Positions 15,744-23,416 of a stretch of DNA of 64,000 nt are shown here, in pieces. Each line of letters begins with the position of its first letter. The stretch's first letter is position 1. A program made the translations under genes and the position numbers. The stretch lies in the NCBI RefSeq assembly GCF_021228125.1, contig NZ_JAJQQS010000006.1, forward strand, positions 186,001-250,000, given 5' to 3'. This DNA is from Streptomyces albireticuli (GTDB lineage Bacteria > Actinomycetota > Actinomycetes > Streptomycetales > Streptomycetaceae). The notes under the pieces were generated by a model, which worked only from the letters and a program-made list of their open reading frames with translations, made no database searches and was not told where the DNA came from.

Positions 15744-16886
15744 TCACCCCGCCAAACACCCCCGCACAGCACCCACCAGCAACGGCCCCCGAGCATCCTC
15801 CCCACCCATCATCCGGTTCGTCACATACGCGAACCCGACCCCCAACTCGTCGTCCCCCAGCGCGAAATGCCCACCCGCCCCCTCGTTGCTGAAGCTACGC
15901 GCCCCCAGCAGCGGAACGCTCTCCGTCGCGACGTTGAAGCCGCTGCCCCAGTGGACGCCCATGTCGGGGAAGCCCGACCACGAGGGCCCCTCGGTTCGTA
16001 CGCGCAGGGCGTCGGTGAGGGTCTCCCGGGTGAGCAGGCGCGGCGCGCCGTCGACGCCGGTCGCGGCCGCCGCGTAGAGCGTGGCCAGGCCGCGGGCGGA
16101 CGAGACGGCGCCCGTGGCGGGGATCTCGGCGGCGAGGAGCGCGGGCGAGTTGCGGCCGCGCGGGTCGTCGAGGCCGGGGAACGCCAGCGCCCCGTCCATC
16201 GTGAGGATCCGTGCGAAGAGGGAGTCGGCCGGGAGGTCCGGGTACGTCCCGGGGGCCTCGGCGAGGCGGGCCAGGCCGGGGAGTTCGGCTTCGGGGACGC
16301 CGATCCAGGTGGTCAGCTTCAGCTCGTCGGCGACGGCCGCGCGGAAGTAGGCGCCGGGCGTGAGGCCCGTGATCCGGCGGATCAGCTCGCCGATCAGCCA
16401 GCCCATGGTGTGCCCGTGGTACTCGTGCGCGGTGCCGGGCTCCCAGTACGGTGCCTGCTCCTCCAGGGCGCGTACCACCGGCGTCCAGGCGAGGACCTCC
16501 TCGAAGGTCAGCGGCCGGTCGATGACGGGCAGGCCGGCGCGGTGGGCGAGGACCATGCGCGGGGTGATCCGCTCCTTGCCGTGGCGCGCGAACTCCGGCC
16601 AGTGGTCGGCGATCGGGGCGTCGAGGTCCAGGCGCCCCTCCTGCGCGAGGAGGTGGGCGCAGACGGCGACGATGCCCTTGGCGGCGGACATGACGGGGAC
16701 GGCGGTGTCCCGTTCCCAGGGCCGGCCGGTGCGTTCGTCGGCGGTGCCGCCCCACAGGTCGACGACCTTGCGGCCGTCCACGAACACGGTGACGGCCGCG
16801 CCGAGGTCCCCGTGGTCGGTGAAGTTCCTGCCGAACGCGTCCGCGACGGCGCCGAACCCCTCGTCGGCCCACCCGTTGTACTCCAC
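15744..16886 (-). CDS. Beta-lactamase-family serine hydrolase (esterase EstB-like)
   Basis: This 380-residue protein has the class C beta-lactamase fold. The catalytic SxxK tetrad is S67-A-A-K70 (VMSAAKG), a Tyr in HEYHGHTMG near residue 155 stands at the YxN position, and the C-terminal GGHFALGDDELGVGFAYVTN segment carries the HxG-like motif. No signal peptide is seen, so a cytoplasmic esterase is more likely than a true beta-lactamase. The start is a GTG at 16886. It is upstream of the lasso cassette on the same strand but separated by about 490 bp of repeat DNA, so I do not take it as part of that cassette. Confidence 0.85.
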   Translation of the reverse strand: MEYNGWADEGFGAVADAFGRNFTDHGDLGAAVTVFVDGRKVVDLWGGTADERTGRPWERDTAVPVMSAAKGIVAVCAHLLAQEGRLDLDAPIADHWPEFARHGKERITPRMVLAHRAGLPVIDRPLTFEEVLAWTPVVRALEEQAPYWEPGTAHEYHGHTMGWLIGELIRRITGLTPGAYFRAAVADELKLTTWIGVPEAELPGLARLAEAPGTYPDLPADSLFARILTMDGALAFPGLDDPRGRNSPALLAAEIPATGAVSSARGLATLYAAAATGVDGAPRLLTRETLTDALRVRTEGPSWSGFPDMGVHWGSGFNVATESVPLLGARSFSNEGAGGHFALGDDELGVGFAYVTNRMMGGEDARGPLLVGAVRGCLAG

Positions 16887-17029
16887 CGATCCCAGCCTTC
16901 CGTCCGTGCGTCGCGTCCTGTGTGACGCGCGCGGTCACGATACGTGTGAGGGGCAGCTTGTTCGAGCGATATTTCCCGGAGTTCCGGGTCCGGTCGGCCG
17001 GGGGGCCGGGTGATGGCAGTCTTGAGGCC

Positions 17030-18181
17030 ATGCGCCAGCCCTTCCCCGCCACCGCACTCGGAACCGGCAGTGGAACCGCCCGCCGAACCACTCGCCGGGC
17101 CACCGGCCGAACCACCGGCCGAGCAGCCCGCCGGGCCGTCCTCGGACTCGCCGCGCTGAGCGCGTTCGGCGCGTTCGCCGCGGTCACCGTCCTGCCGGTG
17201 TCCGCCGTCGCGCGGGCGGCGGCGGACGGCGCGGGCGCCGTCGCCGAGGCGCCCAAGTCGTTCACGATCACGGACCCCCGGATAAGGGAGTCCAGCGGCC
17301 TGGCCGCCAGCCGCGCGCACCCGGGCGTGTACTGGACGCACAACGACAGCGACGACGGCCCGTACGTCTATGCCGTGGACGGCCGCACCGGCCGTACGGT
17401 CGCGACCGTCACCCTCGCCGGCATCGAGCCCCGGGACGTGGAGGGCATCTCGATCGGGCCGGACGGGAACGTCTACGTCGGTGACATCGGGGACAACTAC
17501 GGCGGCCGCTGGCAGCAGGTGTGGATCTACCGCTTCCGCGAGCCGGAGAAGCTGGCCGACACCACCGTCACCCCCGTACGCCATACCGTGCGCTACGACG
17601 ACGGCCCGCGCGACGCCGAGTCGCTGATGGTGCACCCCAAGACCGGCCGGGTGTACATCGTCAGCAAGAAGCAGTCCGGGAAGGGCGCGCTCTACGCCGG
17701 GCCGGAGAGGCTGTCCGCGTCCGGTGTGAACACCTTCCGGCGCGTCGCGGACATCGACGTGTGGGCCACGGACGGCGCGTTCTCGCCGGACGGCACACGC
17801 CTCGTCGTGCGGAGCTACTTCGACGCGCGCGAGTACCGCTGGCGCGACGGGCGGCCCGAGGAGGTCGGCCGCCCGGGCGTGCCGTTCCAGCGGCAGGGGG
17901 AGTCGGTCACCTTCGCGCTCGACGGGCGGACGCTGATGTACGGCTCGGAGGGCAGGCGGAGCTCGGTGCAGCCGGTCGGGCTGGACGGCGACCTGCTGCC
18001 GGACTCGGTGGCCAAGGCGGCGGACGACGCCAAGAACGGCGGCGGGGCGTCGTCGGACGGGAAGTCCGGTGACGGTGCGGACGACGGTGACCGCAACCGC
18101 AATCTCGCCGTGGGGGCGGGAACGTTCGCGGTGGCGACGCTGCTGGTGGTGGCGTTGCGGAGGCTGTTCCGGAAGAGGTAG
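17030..18181 (+). CDS. Secreted, membrane-anchored beta-propeller-like protein
   Basis: This 383-residue protein has an Arg/Thr-rich N-terminus, a signal helix around residues 35-60 (AVLGLAALSAFGAFAAVTVLPVSAV), a body of repeated beta-sheet segments (GVYWTHNDSDDGPYVYAVDG, GISIGPDGNVYVGDIGDNYGG, MVHPKTGRVYIVSKKQ, DGAFSPDGTRLVVRSYF) suggesting a propeller, a Gly/Asp/Lys linker and a C-terminal helix (LAVGAGTFAVATLLVVAL) with basic tail RRLFRKR. It should face outward and be held at both ends in the membrane or by the tail after cleavage. The start at ATG 17030 follows GAGG; the frame open to 16922 is not used. Function is unknown. Confidence 0.72.
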   Translation: MRQPFPATALGTGSGTARRTTRRATGRTTGRAARRAVLGLAALSAFGAFAAVTVLPVSAVARAAADGAGAVAEAPKSFTITDPRIRESSGLAASRAHPGVYWTHNDSDDGPYVYAVDGRTGRTVATVTLAGIEPRDVEGISIGPDGNVYVGDIGDNYGGRWQQVWIYRFREPEKLADTTVTPVRHTVRYDDGPRDAESLMVHPKTGRVYIVSKKQSGKGALYAGPERLSASGVNTFRRVADIDVWATDGAFSPDGTRLVVRSYFDAREYRWRDGRPEEVGRPGVPFQRQGESVTFALDGRTLMYGSEGRRSSVQPVGLDGDLLPDSVAKAADDAKNGGGASSDGKSGDGADDGDRNRNLAVGAGTFAVATLLVVALRRLFRKR

Positions 18182-18292
18182 CCGCCATCCGGCGCGCCCG
18201 TGCCCGGTTTTCCGGGTGCGAACGCTTTTGCGAGGTGGAGACAAGAAGGGGGTGTGGGCCACGGAGGGCGTGGCCCGTGGAAGGGGAGGTCC

Positions 18293-18853
18293 GTGGCGAC
18301 GGACGAGGAACTGCTGGCGCGCTCGGGGACCGACGCGTCGGCCTTCGAACCGCTCGTGGAGCGGCATTCGAGGGCACTGCACGGCTACTTCGCGCGCCGG
18401 GCGCCCGGCGCGGCGGACGATCTGCTGGCCGAGGCGTGGCTGCGGGCCTACGCGGGGCGCGGCACCTACGACGCGGCCCGCGGGCCGGTCCGGGCGTGGC
18501 TCTTCGGCTTGGCCCGCAACGTACTGGCCGCGCACTGGCGCGGGCAGGAACGGCCCGCGGCCGCGGCCGCGCTCGCCGGCGAGGCGAGCAGCGACCCGTG
18601 GCACGCCGTCGACCGGAGGCTGGACGCGGCGGCGGTCGCGCCGCTGATGCGCCGGACCCTGGCCGAGCTGCCGGACGTGGAGCGGGAGCTGCTGCTCCTG
18701 GTCGCGTGGGAGCAGCTCAGCCCCACCGAGGCCGCGGCCGTCGTCGGCGTCCCCGCGGGCACGGCCAGGTCCCGGCTGCACCGGGCGCGCACCCGGCTGC
18801 GCGCGGTGCTCGTCCCCTCCGCCCCGATCCCCCTGACAGGAGACCTCGCATGA
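18293..18853 (+). CDS. ECF-type RNA polymerase sigma factor
   Basis: This 186-residue sigma factor has region 2 at about residues 15-85 (FEPLVERHSRALHGYFARRAPGAADDLLAEAWLRAY, then GPVRAWLFGLARNVLAAHWR) and region 4 at about 120-175 (LAELPDVERELLLLVAWEQLSPTEAAAVVGVPAGTARSRLHRARTRL). There is no anti-sigma zinc motif or extra C-terminal domain. The start is a GTG at 18293 with GGGGAGG 6 nt upstream; an in-frame ATG at 18200 lacks one. Its stop overlaps the next gene by 4 bp (ATGA), so sigma and the CU044_5270 protein are made together, which makes the latter its probable partner. Target promoters are unknown. Confidence 0.88.
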   Translation: MATDEELLARSGTDASAFEPLVERHSRALHGYFARRAPGAADDLLAEAWLRAYAGRGTYDAARGPVRAWLFGLARNVLAAHWRGQERPAAAAALAGEASSDPWHAVDRRLDAAAVAPLMRRTLAELPDVERELLLLVAWEQLSPTEAAAVVGVPAGTARSRLHRARTRLRAVLVPSAPIPLTGDLA

Positions 18854-19929
18854 CCGGGCAGCAGGACATGAACGACAGGGACCTCCTCGACTTCCCCGGC
18901 GCCCGGCGGCTGAAGGCCGCGGGCAAGGTCGCGCCGCCCTCGGCGGCCGCCGTCGCCGCGGCGCTGGCCGCGGTGCGGTCGGCGGCGGCCGGACAGACGG
19001 CCGGACAGACGGCCGGGCAGACGGCCGGGCAGACGGCCGGGCAGACGGCCGGGCAGACGGCCGGACAGGCGGAGGGGGACGGGTCGGTCGTCGCGCTGGA
19101 GCTCGAACGGGAGCCGGTGGCCGCGGCCTTCCCGGCCGCACCGGTCGTCCCCGTACGGACGTGGCGGCGGCGCCTGCCCGTGCTCGTCTCGGTGGCGGCG
19201 GTCGTCGCGATCGCGCTGGGCGTCGCGTTCCAGCCCTGGTCGGGCTCCGGGGGCGGCGTGCAGGTATCCCCGGCGGCGGAAGGTACGACGGAGCAGGCGG
19301 GGGCGGTGCCGTACTGGAAGGTGCGGATCCACCACTGGGGCCGGACCGTCGAGCGGTGGGAGGAGTCGTACGAGACCGTCTGGCTGAGCCGGGGCGACAC
19401 CCGCGGGCAGTTCGGCGACGGTCCGGTGCGTGAGTACACCCCGGGGGCGACGTCGGGGACGGTCTATTCGGTCGGCCGCAATCTGATCATGTGGCGCGAG
19501 ATCGGGACGCTGCCCACCGACCCGGCGGCGCTGCGGGCGCGGCTCGTAGGGAAGGCCACCGGGGAGGAGACCGAGGAGGGACTCTTCGACGGCGTCGAGG
19601 AACTGCTCGCCCGGTCACCCGCCGAACCGGAGCTGCGGGCCGCGCTGTTCAAGGTCCTCACCGGAATCCCCGGGGTGCGGGTGACGGAGCGGGTCAAGGA
19701 CAGCACCGGGCGCGTCGGCACGGCCGTCGACATGGACGCCGACACCTGGCACAAGCGGCTGATCATCGACGCCGGGGCGTTCCACACGCTGGAGGCCGTG
19801 ACCACGGCGCGGAACGACGGCCTGAAGTGGGGCACGCAGAAGCTCCGGGCCGGGGACGTTCTCCAGCGGACCACGTATCTCTCGATGGGGCCCGCGCGGG
19901 AGGCTCCGGAGCTGTCCCCGAAGGAGTAG
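18850..19929 (+). CDS. CU044_5270 family protein, probable membrane partner of the sigma factor
   Basis: This 359-residue protein starts with a cytoplasmic acidic region (MNDRDLLDFPGARRLKAAGKVAPPS), typical of the CU044_5270 family. It has one membrane helix around residues 105-125 (PVLVSVAAVVAIALGVAF) and an extracytoplasmic domain. The family sits beside ECF sigma genes in Streptomyces; an anti-sigma role is inferred, and no zinc-binding HxxxCxxC motif is present. Six perfect 12-bp repeats (18988-19059) encode AGQT units just ahead of the helix, a likely site of length variation. The start ATG at 18850 overlaps the sigma stop. A partial palindromic element follows the gene. Confidence 0.75.
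   Translation: MTGQQDMNDRDLLDFPGARRLKAAGKVAPPSAAAVAAALAAVRSAAAGQTAGQTAGQTAGQTAGQTAGQTAGQAEGDGSVVALELEREPVAAAFPAAPVVPVRTWRRRLPVLVSVAAVVAIALGVAFQPWSGSGGGVQVSPAAEGTTEQAGAVPYWKVRIHHWGRTVERWEESYETVWLSRGDTRGQFGDGPVREYTPGATSGTVYSVGRNLIMWREIGTLPTDPAALRARLVGKATGEETEEGLFDGVEELLARSPAEPELRAALFKVLTGIPGVRVTERVKDSTGRVGTAVDMDADTWHKRLIIDAGAFHTLEAVTTARNDGLKWGTQKLRAGDVLQRTTYLSMGPAREAPELSPKE
18988..19059 (+). repeat. 12-bp coding tandem repeat (AGQT x6)
   Basis: The unit GCCGG(A/G)CAGACG occurs six times without gaps and encodes Ala-Gly-Gln-Thr each time; a seventh copy has GCG for ACG. Units differ only in the Gly codon (GGA or GGG). Because 12 is a multiple of three, slippage would change protein length without a frameshift. 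Confidence 0.92.
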
Positions 19930-20023
19930 CGGCCCCCTTCCCGTATTCGGCGGGGCCTCGCGACGCCCCTGCGCGGCCCGCCTCCGCCTCGGCCGTCCGC
20001 GGGCCGGTCCCGCACACGCTCGG

Positions 20024-20119
20024 CCTGTCCGGCGTTGGAGGACCGGGGCCCGAGGGGGGCGGAGCCCCCGGTTCCGGGAAGGGGCGGTGACAGGAGGAAA
20101 GCCCCCGCGCAGTGGCACC
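20024..20119. repeat. Palindromic element, copy D (right half)
   Basis: Only the right half is present: CCTGTCCGGCGTTGGAGGACCGGGG, GGGGGCGGAGCCCCC, CGGGAAGGGGCGG and CCCCGCGCAGTGGCACC in the usual order. It lies 95 bp after the CU044_5270 stop in a 368-bp gap. The remainder (20120-20297) is less G+C-rich and should hold the ketosynthase promoter, but I cannot pick out the boxes. Confidence 0.72.
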
Positions 20120-20297
20120 CCTCCCACCCCGCACCCCATCGAGTCCATAGCGGAACCCAACAATCTCCCCGCCCCCGACTCCGTTGATCAACTAGCGCCT
20201 GTTCCCGCCCTCCCCTTGGCACAGTGGACCCGAAGGCGGAAGCCCGCACTACCCGCCACCGCGGGTGAACTGTGTCATCACCACAAGGGGGACCCTC

Positions 20298-21521
20298 ATG
20301 CCCGTCACCAACGAAACGGTCGTCGTCACCGGCCTCGGCGCCACCACCCCCCTCGGCGGCGACGTCGCCACCACCTGGCAGGCGATGCTCCGCGGCGAGA
20401 GCGGAATCCGCGCCGTCGAGGACGACTGGGCGGCGGAACTGCCCGTACGCATCGCGGGCCGCCTGCGCCAGGAGCCGGCCGGGCTCCTGGACCGCGTGCA
20501 GGCCCGGCGCATGGACCGGTGCGAACAGATCGCGCTGGTCGCCGCCCGCGAGGCGTGGGCCGACGCCGGGCGCCCCGGGGTGGAGCCGGAGCGGCTCGCC
20601 GTGGTCATCGGCACGGGCACCGGCGGCGTCCTGACGCTGCTGGGCCAGGACGACGTCCTGGAGGCGTCGGGCGTGCGGAAGGTGTCCCCGCACACCGTGC
20701 CGATGCTGATGGCCAACGGCCCGGCCGCCTGGGTCAGTATGGAACTCGGGGCCAGGGGCGGCGCCCACACCCCGGTGAGCGCCTGCGCGTCCGGCGCCGA
20801 GGCGATCGCCATGGGCCTGGACCTGATACGGCTCGGCCGCGCCGACGTCGTGGTCGCCGGCGGCACGGAGGCGTGCGTCCACCCGCTGCCCCTCGCCGGA
20901 TTCGCCCAGGCCAAGGCCCACTCCACCCGCAACGACGACCCGGCGGGCGCCTCCCGCCCCTTCGACACCGGCCGCGACGGCCTCGTCATCGGCGAGGGCG
21001 CGGGCGTGGTCGTCCTCGAACGCGCCGGTTTCGCCGCCGCGCGCGGCGCCCGCCCGCACGCGGTCCTCGCGGGCGCGGGCGTCACCTCGGACGCGCACCA
21101 CATCACGGCCGCCCACCCCGAGGGCCAGGTACGGGCGATGCGCCTCGCCCTGTCGACGGCCGGACTGACCCCGGCGGACATCGCCCACGTCCACGCCCAC
21201 GCCACGTCCACCCAGCTCGGCGACCTGGTCGAGGCCCGCTCGGTGGCCGAGGCCATCGGCACCCACCCGTCGGTGACGGCCACCAAGTCGATGACCGGTC
21301 ACCTCTTCGGCGCGGCGGGCGCGATCGGCGCGATCGCGGCGATCCTCGCCGTACGCGACGGCGCCGTCCCGGCCGTACGCAACCTCGTCGACCTCGACCC
21401 CCAGGTCGACCTGGACGTGGTCACCGGCACTCCGCGCCACGCCCCCGTACCAGCAGCCCTGGCCAACGCCTTCGGCTTCGGCGGGCACAACGCGTCGCTG
21501 GTGTTCACGGCGGCGGGCTGA
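20298..21521 (+). CDS. Stand-alone beta-ketoacyl-ACP synthase (KAS II / FabF-like)
   Basis: This 407-residue thiolase-fold condensing enzyme has the KAS II catalytic triad C163 (SACASGAEA), H301 (HAHATST) and H397 (FGFGGHNAS). It extends acyl chains on acyl carrier protein. No ACP, chain-length factor, ketoreductase or polyketide module is nearby, so it may serve general fatty acid synthesis as a FabF paralogue or act with proteins encoded elsewhere. The start at ATG 20298 follows AAGGGGG 7 nt upstream; an upstream in-frame GTG would add 11 residues without a binding site. It appears to be monocistronic. Confidence 0.88.
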   Translation: MPVTNETVVVTGLGATTPLGGDVATTWQAMLRGESGIRAVEDDWAAELPVRIAGRLRQEPAGLLDRVQARRMDRCEQIALVAAREAWADAGRPGVEPERLAVVIGTGTGGVLTLLGQDDVLEASGVRKVSPHTVPMLMANGPAAWVSMELGARGGAHTPVSACASGAEAIAMGLDLIRLGRADVVVAGGTEACVHPLPLAGFAQAKAHSTRNDDPAGASRPFDTGRDGLVIGEGAGVVVLERAGFAAARGARPHAVLAGAGVTSDAHHITAAHPEGQVRAMRLALSTAGLTPADIAHVHAHATSTQLGDLVEARSVAEAIGTHPSVTATKSMTGHLFGAAGAIGAIAAILAVRDGAVPAVRNLVDLDPQVDLDVVTGTPRHAPVPAALANAFGFGGHNASLVFTAAG

Positions 21522-21735
21522 GCCAATTCGGCCCGACGGCACCGGTCGGCCGGTGGCCGGGTGCGATCCGGGCCTGCCCGCCCGGTACGCACGGGCGCTG
21601 GACAGCCGGCCCCCGGAGCCGGGTCGGGGCCCGCCGCGCGGCGGAGTCGCGCAAGAGAGCGGCGGGAAGTGGCCGGGGTGGGGAAAGATCTGCCGGACAC
21701 GCCCTGGAAGCCGGACGGTTCGCGGGAGGATAACG

Positions 21736-22206
21736 GTGTACTCGCCCCCACGGGACGCGGCCGAGGAACGTCGGATGCGTACCCGTCACGACCAGGCCGC
21801 CCGCGCCCTCGCCGTCACGCTCGGCCGTCAGGAGTACATTCGCCGCGCCCTGCCGGAGTTCCTCGGCGTCCCCGCCCCCGACGCCATCACCTGGACCACC
21901 GCCCACGGCGACCTGCACTGGGCCAACCTCACCGCCCCCGGCCTGCGGATCCTCGACTGGGAAGCGTGGGGCCGGGCGCCCCACGGCTACGACCAGGCCA
22001 CCCTCTACGCCTACAGCCTGCTCCAACCGGCCACGGCCGCCCGCGTCCGTGCCGCGTTTCCCGAGCTGGACGCCCCTCACACCTGGACCGGGCAGGCCGT
22101 CATCGCCGCCGAGCTCCTCCAGACCCTCACCCGCGGCGACAACCACGACCTCGCCGGTCCTCTGCGCGCATGGGCCTGCCGGCTGCGCGCGCGGGCACCC
22201 CGCTGA
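21736..22206 (+). pseudogene. Truncated aminoglycoside-phosphotransferase-family protein
   Basis: The 156-residue product corresponds only to the C-terminal lobe of an APH-fold kinase: the catalytic loop HGDLHWANL and the metal-binding ILDWEAWG are present, but the N-terminal lobe with the ATP-binding loop and Lys is missing. The 200 bp upstream show no trace of it in any frame I read. A GTG at 21736 with GGGAGGA 5 nt upstream, or an ATG at 21775, could still start translation, so it might be expressed as a fragment. Without the N-lobe it should not phosphorylate anything. It lies next to a GntR gene in a small A+T-rich module; I judge it a decayed gene. Confidence 0.6.
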
Positions 22207-22227
22207 GGTGTCGTAGGCGGACCCGCC

Positions 22228-22506
22228 TCAGTCCTGGGCGCCCTTGACGATCGCGGCGGCCTGTTCGGTGACGAACGACCCCATGCCCGGAGTCGTCACG
22301 ATCAGCCCCTCGGTGCGGAGGGCCGCGGTGACCTTGCGCACCGTGATGCGGGCGACGCCGAACTCCTCCTCCAGGCGGATCTCGGAGATCCGGTGGTTCG
22401 GCGGGTACTCGCCGGTCGCGATGCGGCGACGGAGAACGTCCGCGATCTGTGTCCACTTGGGGAGGGTCGGATTGAATTCCACGTACGGGACTGTATGTAT
22501 AGGCAC
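22228..22506 (-). CDS. Small GntR-family transcriptional regulator
   Basis: This 92-residue protein is essentially one winged-helix GntR DNA-binding domain: PKWTQIADVLRRRIATGEYPPNHRISEIRLEEEFGVARITVRKVTAALRTEGLIVTTPGMGSFV, followed by a short tail with no effector domain. Such stand-alone GntR proteins are common in mobile or accessory Streptomyces modules. The start is uncertain: GTG 22506 has no ribosome binding site, and GTG 22482 (VEFNPTLP) would give 84 residues and could be leaderless. It is convergent with the truncated phosphotransferase and divergent from the small-protein gene. The palindrome at 22534-22546 is a plausible operator. Confidence 0.82.
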   Translation of the reverse strand: MPIHTVPYVEFNPTLPKWTQIADVLRRRIATGEYPPNHRISEIRLEEEFGVARITVRKVTAALRTEGLIVTTPGMGSFVTEQAAAIVKGAQD

Positions 22507-22533
22507 TCAATCAAACATAGAAGCTAATGGTAA

Positions 22534-22546
22534 TCACCGGTAGTGA
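22534..22546. promoter_or_regulatory. Candidate operator in an A+T-rich divergent region
   Basis: TCAC-CGGTA-GTGA forms a 13-bp palindrome in the A+T-rich stretch (22480-22570) upstream of the GntR gene. TATAG lies beside it, and the region between the two divergent genes is the natural place for both promoters. Binding by the adjacent GntR protein is inference. Confidence 0.4.
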
Positions 22547-22662
22547 CTAGCTATAGACAGGTCAATACAGGAAACCTACTGTGGGAGGCCCCCGCGAACC
22601 CCTGTGGCCGTGCCGCCGACCCGGGGGCGGGGCCACCCGCTGACCTCTCAGGAGCTGTTGAC

Positions 22663-23067
22663 GTGCGAAATCTCATCTCCGGCCTCCTCGTGCGCGTGAG
22701 GGCGCGTTTCGCTCGGCGCACACCCGCAATGAACTCCCGCACCACCCCCACCCCACCCCCCACCCCCCTCTACGTCGCCGCAGGCGCCCACGGCTTCAAC
22801 CTCGCCCCCTGCGCCCCCGCCCTCTCCGATCCCTGCGACTGCCCCGAGTCCGTCCAAGTCCCGCTCACCCGCGCCCCGATCGGCGCTCTCGTCGTCGACA
22901 CCGTCGCGGGCGGTTCCGGGCGGGTCGTCGAGGTGGAGGCCAGTGGGATGGTGCTCGTGCGGCATCCCAACGGGCTGATGTGGCGCAGTTGTACGCTCCG
23001 GCCGGCCGGGCCGGTCGAGAGGCTGAACCTGCTGGCGGCGGACGCCGTTCACGCGGACCGGGGGTAA
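22663..23067 (+). CDS. Small actinobacterial protein of unknown function
   Basis: This 134-residue protein has a basic N-terminus (MRNLISGLLVRVRARFARR), a Pro/Thr-rich linker, a Cys-containing stretch (CAPALSDPCDCPE) and a C-terminal barrel-like beta domain: IGALVVDTVAGGSGRVVEVEASGMVLVRHPNGLMWRS. Small Streptomyces proteins with a similar 'IGxxVxDTxxGRxGxVM' domain are often found beside GntR regulators; the match is from memory. The start is GTG 22663 with AGGAG 9 nt upstream; an in-frame ATG at 22543 is in the promoter region. Function unknown. Confidence 0.6.
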   Translation: MRNLISGLLVRVRARFARRTPAMNSRTTPTPPPTPLYVAAGAHGFNLAPCAPALSDPCDCPESVQVPLTRAPIGALVVDTVAGGSGRVVEVEASGMVLVRHPNGLMWRSCTLRPAGPVERLNLLAADAVHADRG

Positions 23068-23154
23068 GGGGCGCCGCGCGTCACGCGTCGAAAGACTAAG
23101 GGGAGTCCGGCTCCTCTTGTGGTTCAACTCACCCCGCCCGCCTGCGGATAAAAG

Positions 23155-23187
23155 TTGACCGTACACATACATCCGTGGGTACGGTCA
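23155..23187 (+). promoter_or_regulatory. Promoter with 9-bp inverted repeat before the chorismatase operon
   Basis: TTGACC (23155-23160) is a good -35 box, and TACGGT (23180-23185) a possible -10 at 19-bp spacing. A perfect inverted repeat, TGACCGTAC (23156-23164) and GTACGGTCA (23179-23187), covers both boxes, so a regulator bound there would repress. The transcript leader would be about 220 nt. The rest of the 349-bp gap (23068-23416) shows no small gene I can support. Confidence 0.55.
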
Positions 23188-23416
23188 TACCGGCAGACGA
23201 TCACGGGGGGGAGTGAGCCGGAGCCGGCCGCAGCGTGCTGCGCCGTGCCCAACTGTGCCCAAAACACGCTTTGTCGACGCGCAGGACCGATTCCGCGCGG
23301 CCGAAGCCCCACCGCCACGCACAGCCCACCGCACGGCTCACCCGTCTCGCATCCCCCCGCAGTGCACTGGCGTCTCCACCCCCCACCTCAGCGATGGCCC
23401 ACCGAAGGGTTACGAC

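Noticed and set aside
15744..16886. Serine hydrolase as part of the lasso cassette
   Set aside because: It is separated by about 490 bp of repeat DNA and has no similarity to lasso tailoring enzymes or isopeptidases.
16508..19141. 877-codon minus-strand frame
   Set aside because: Antisense to the serine hydrolase start, the propeller-like protein and the sigma factor genes, all with recognisable motifs.
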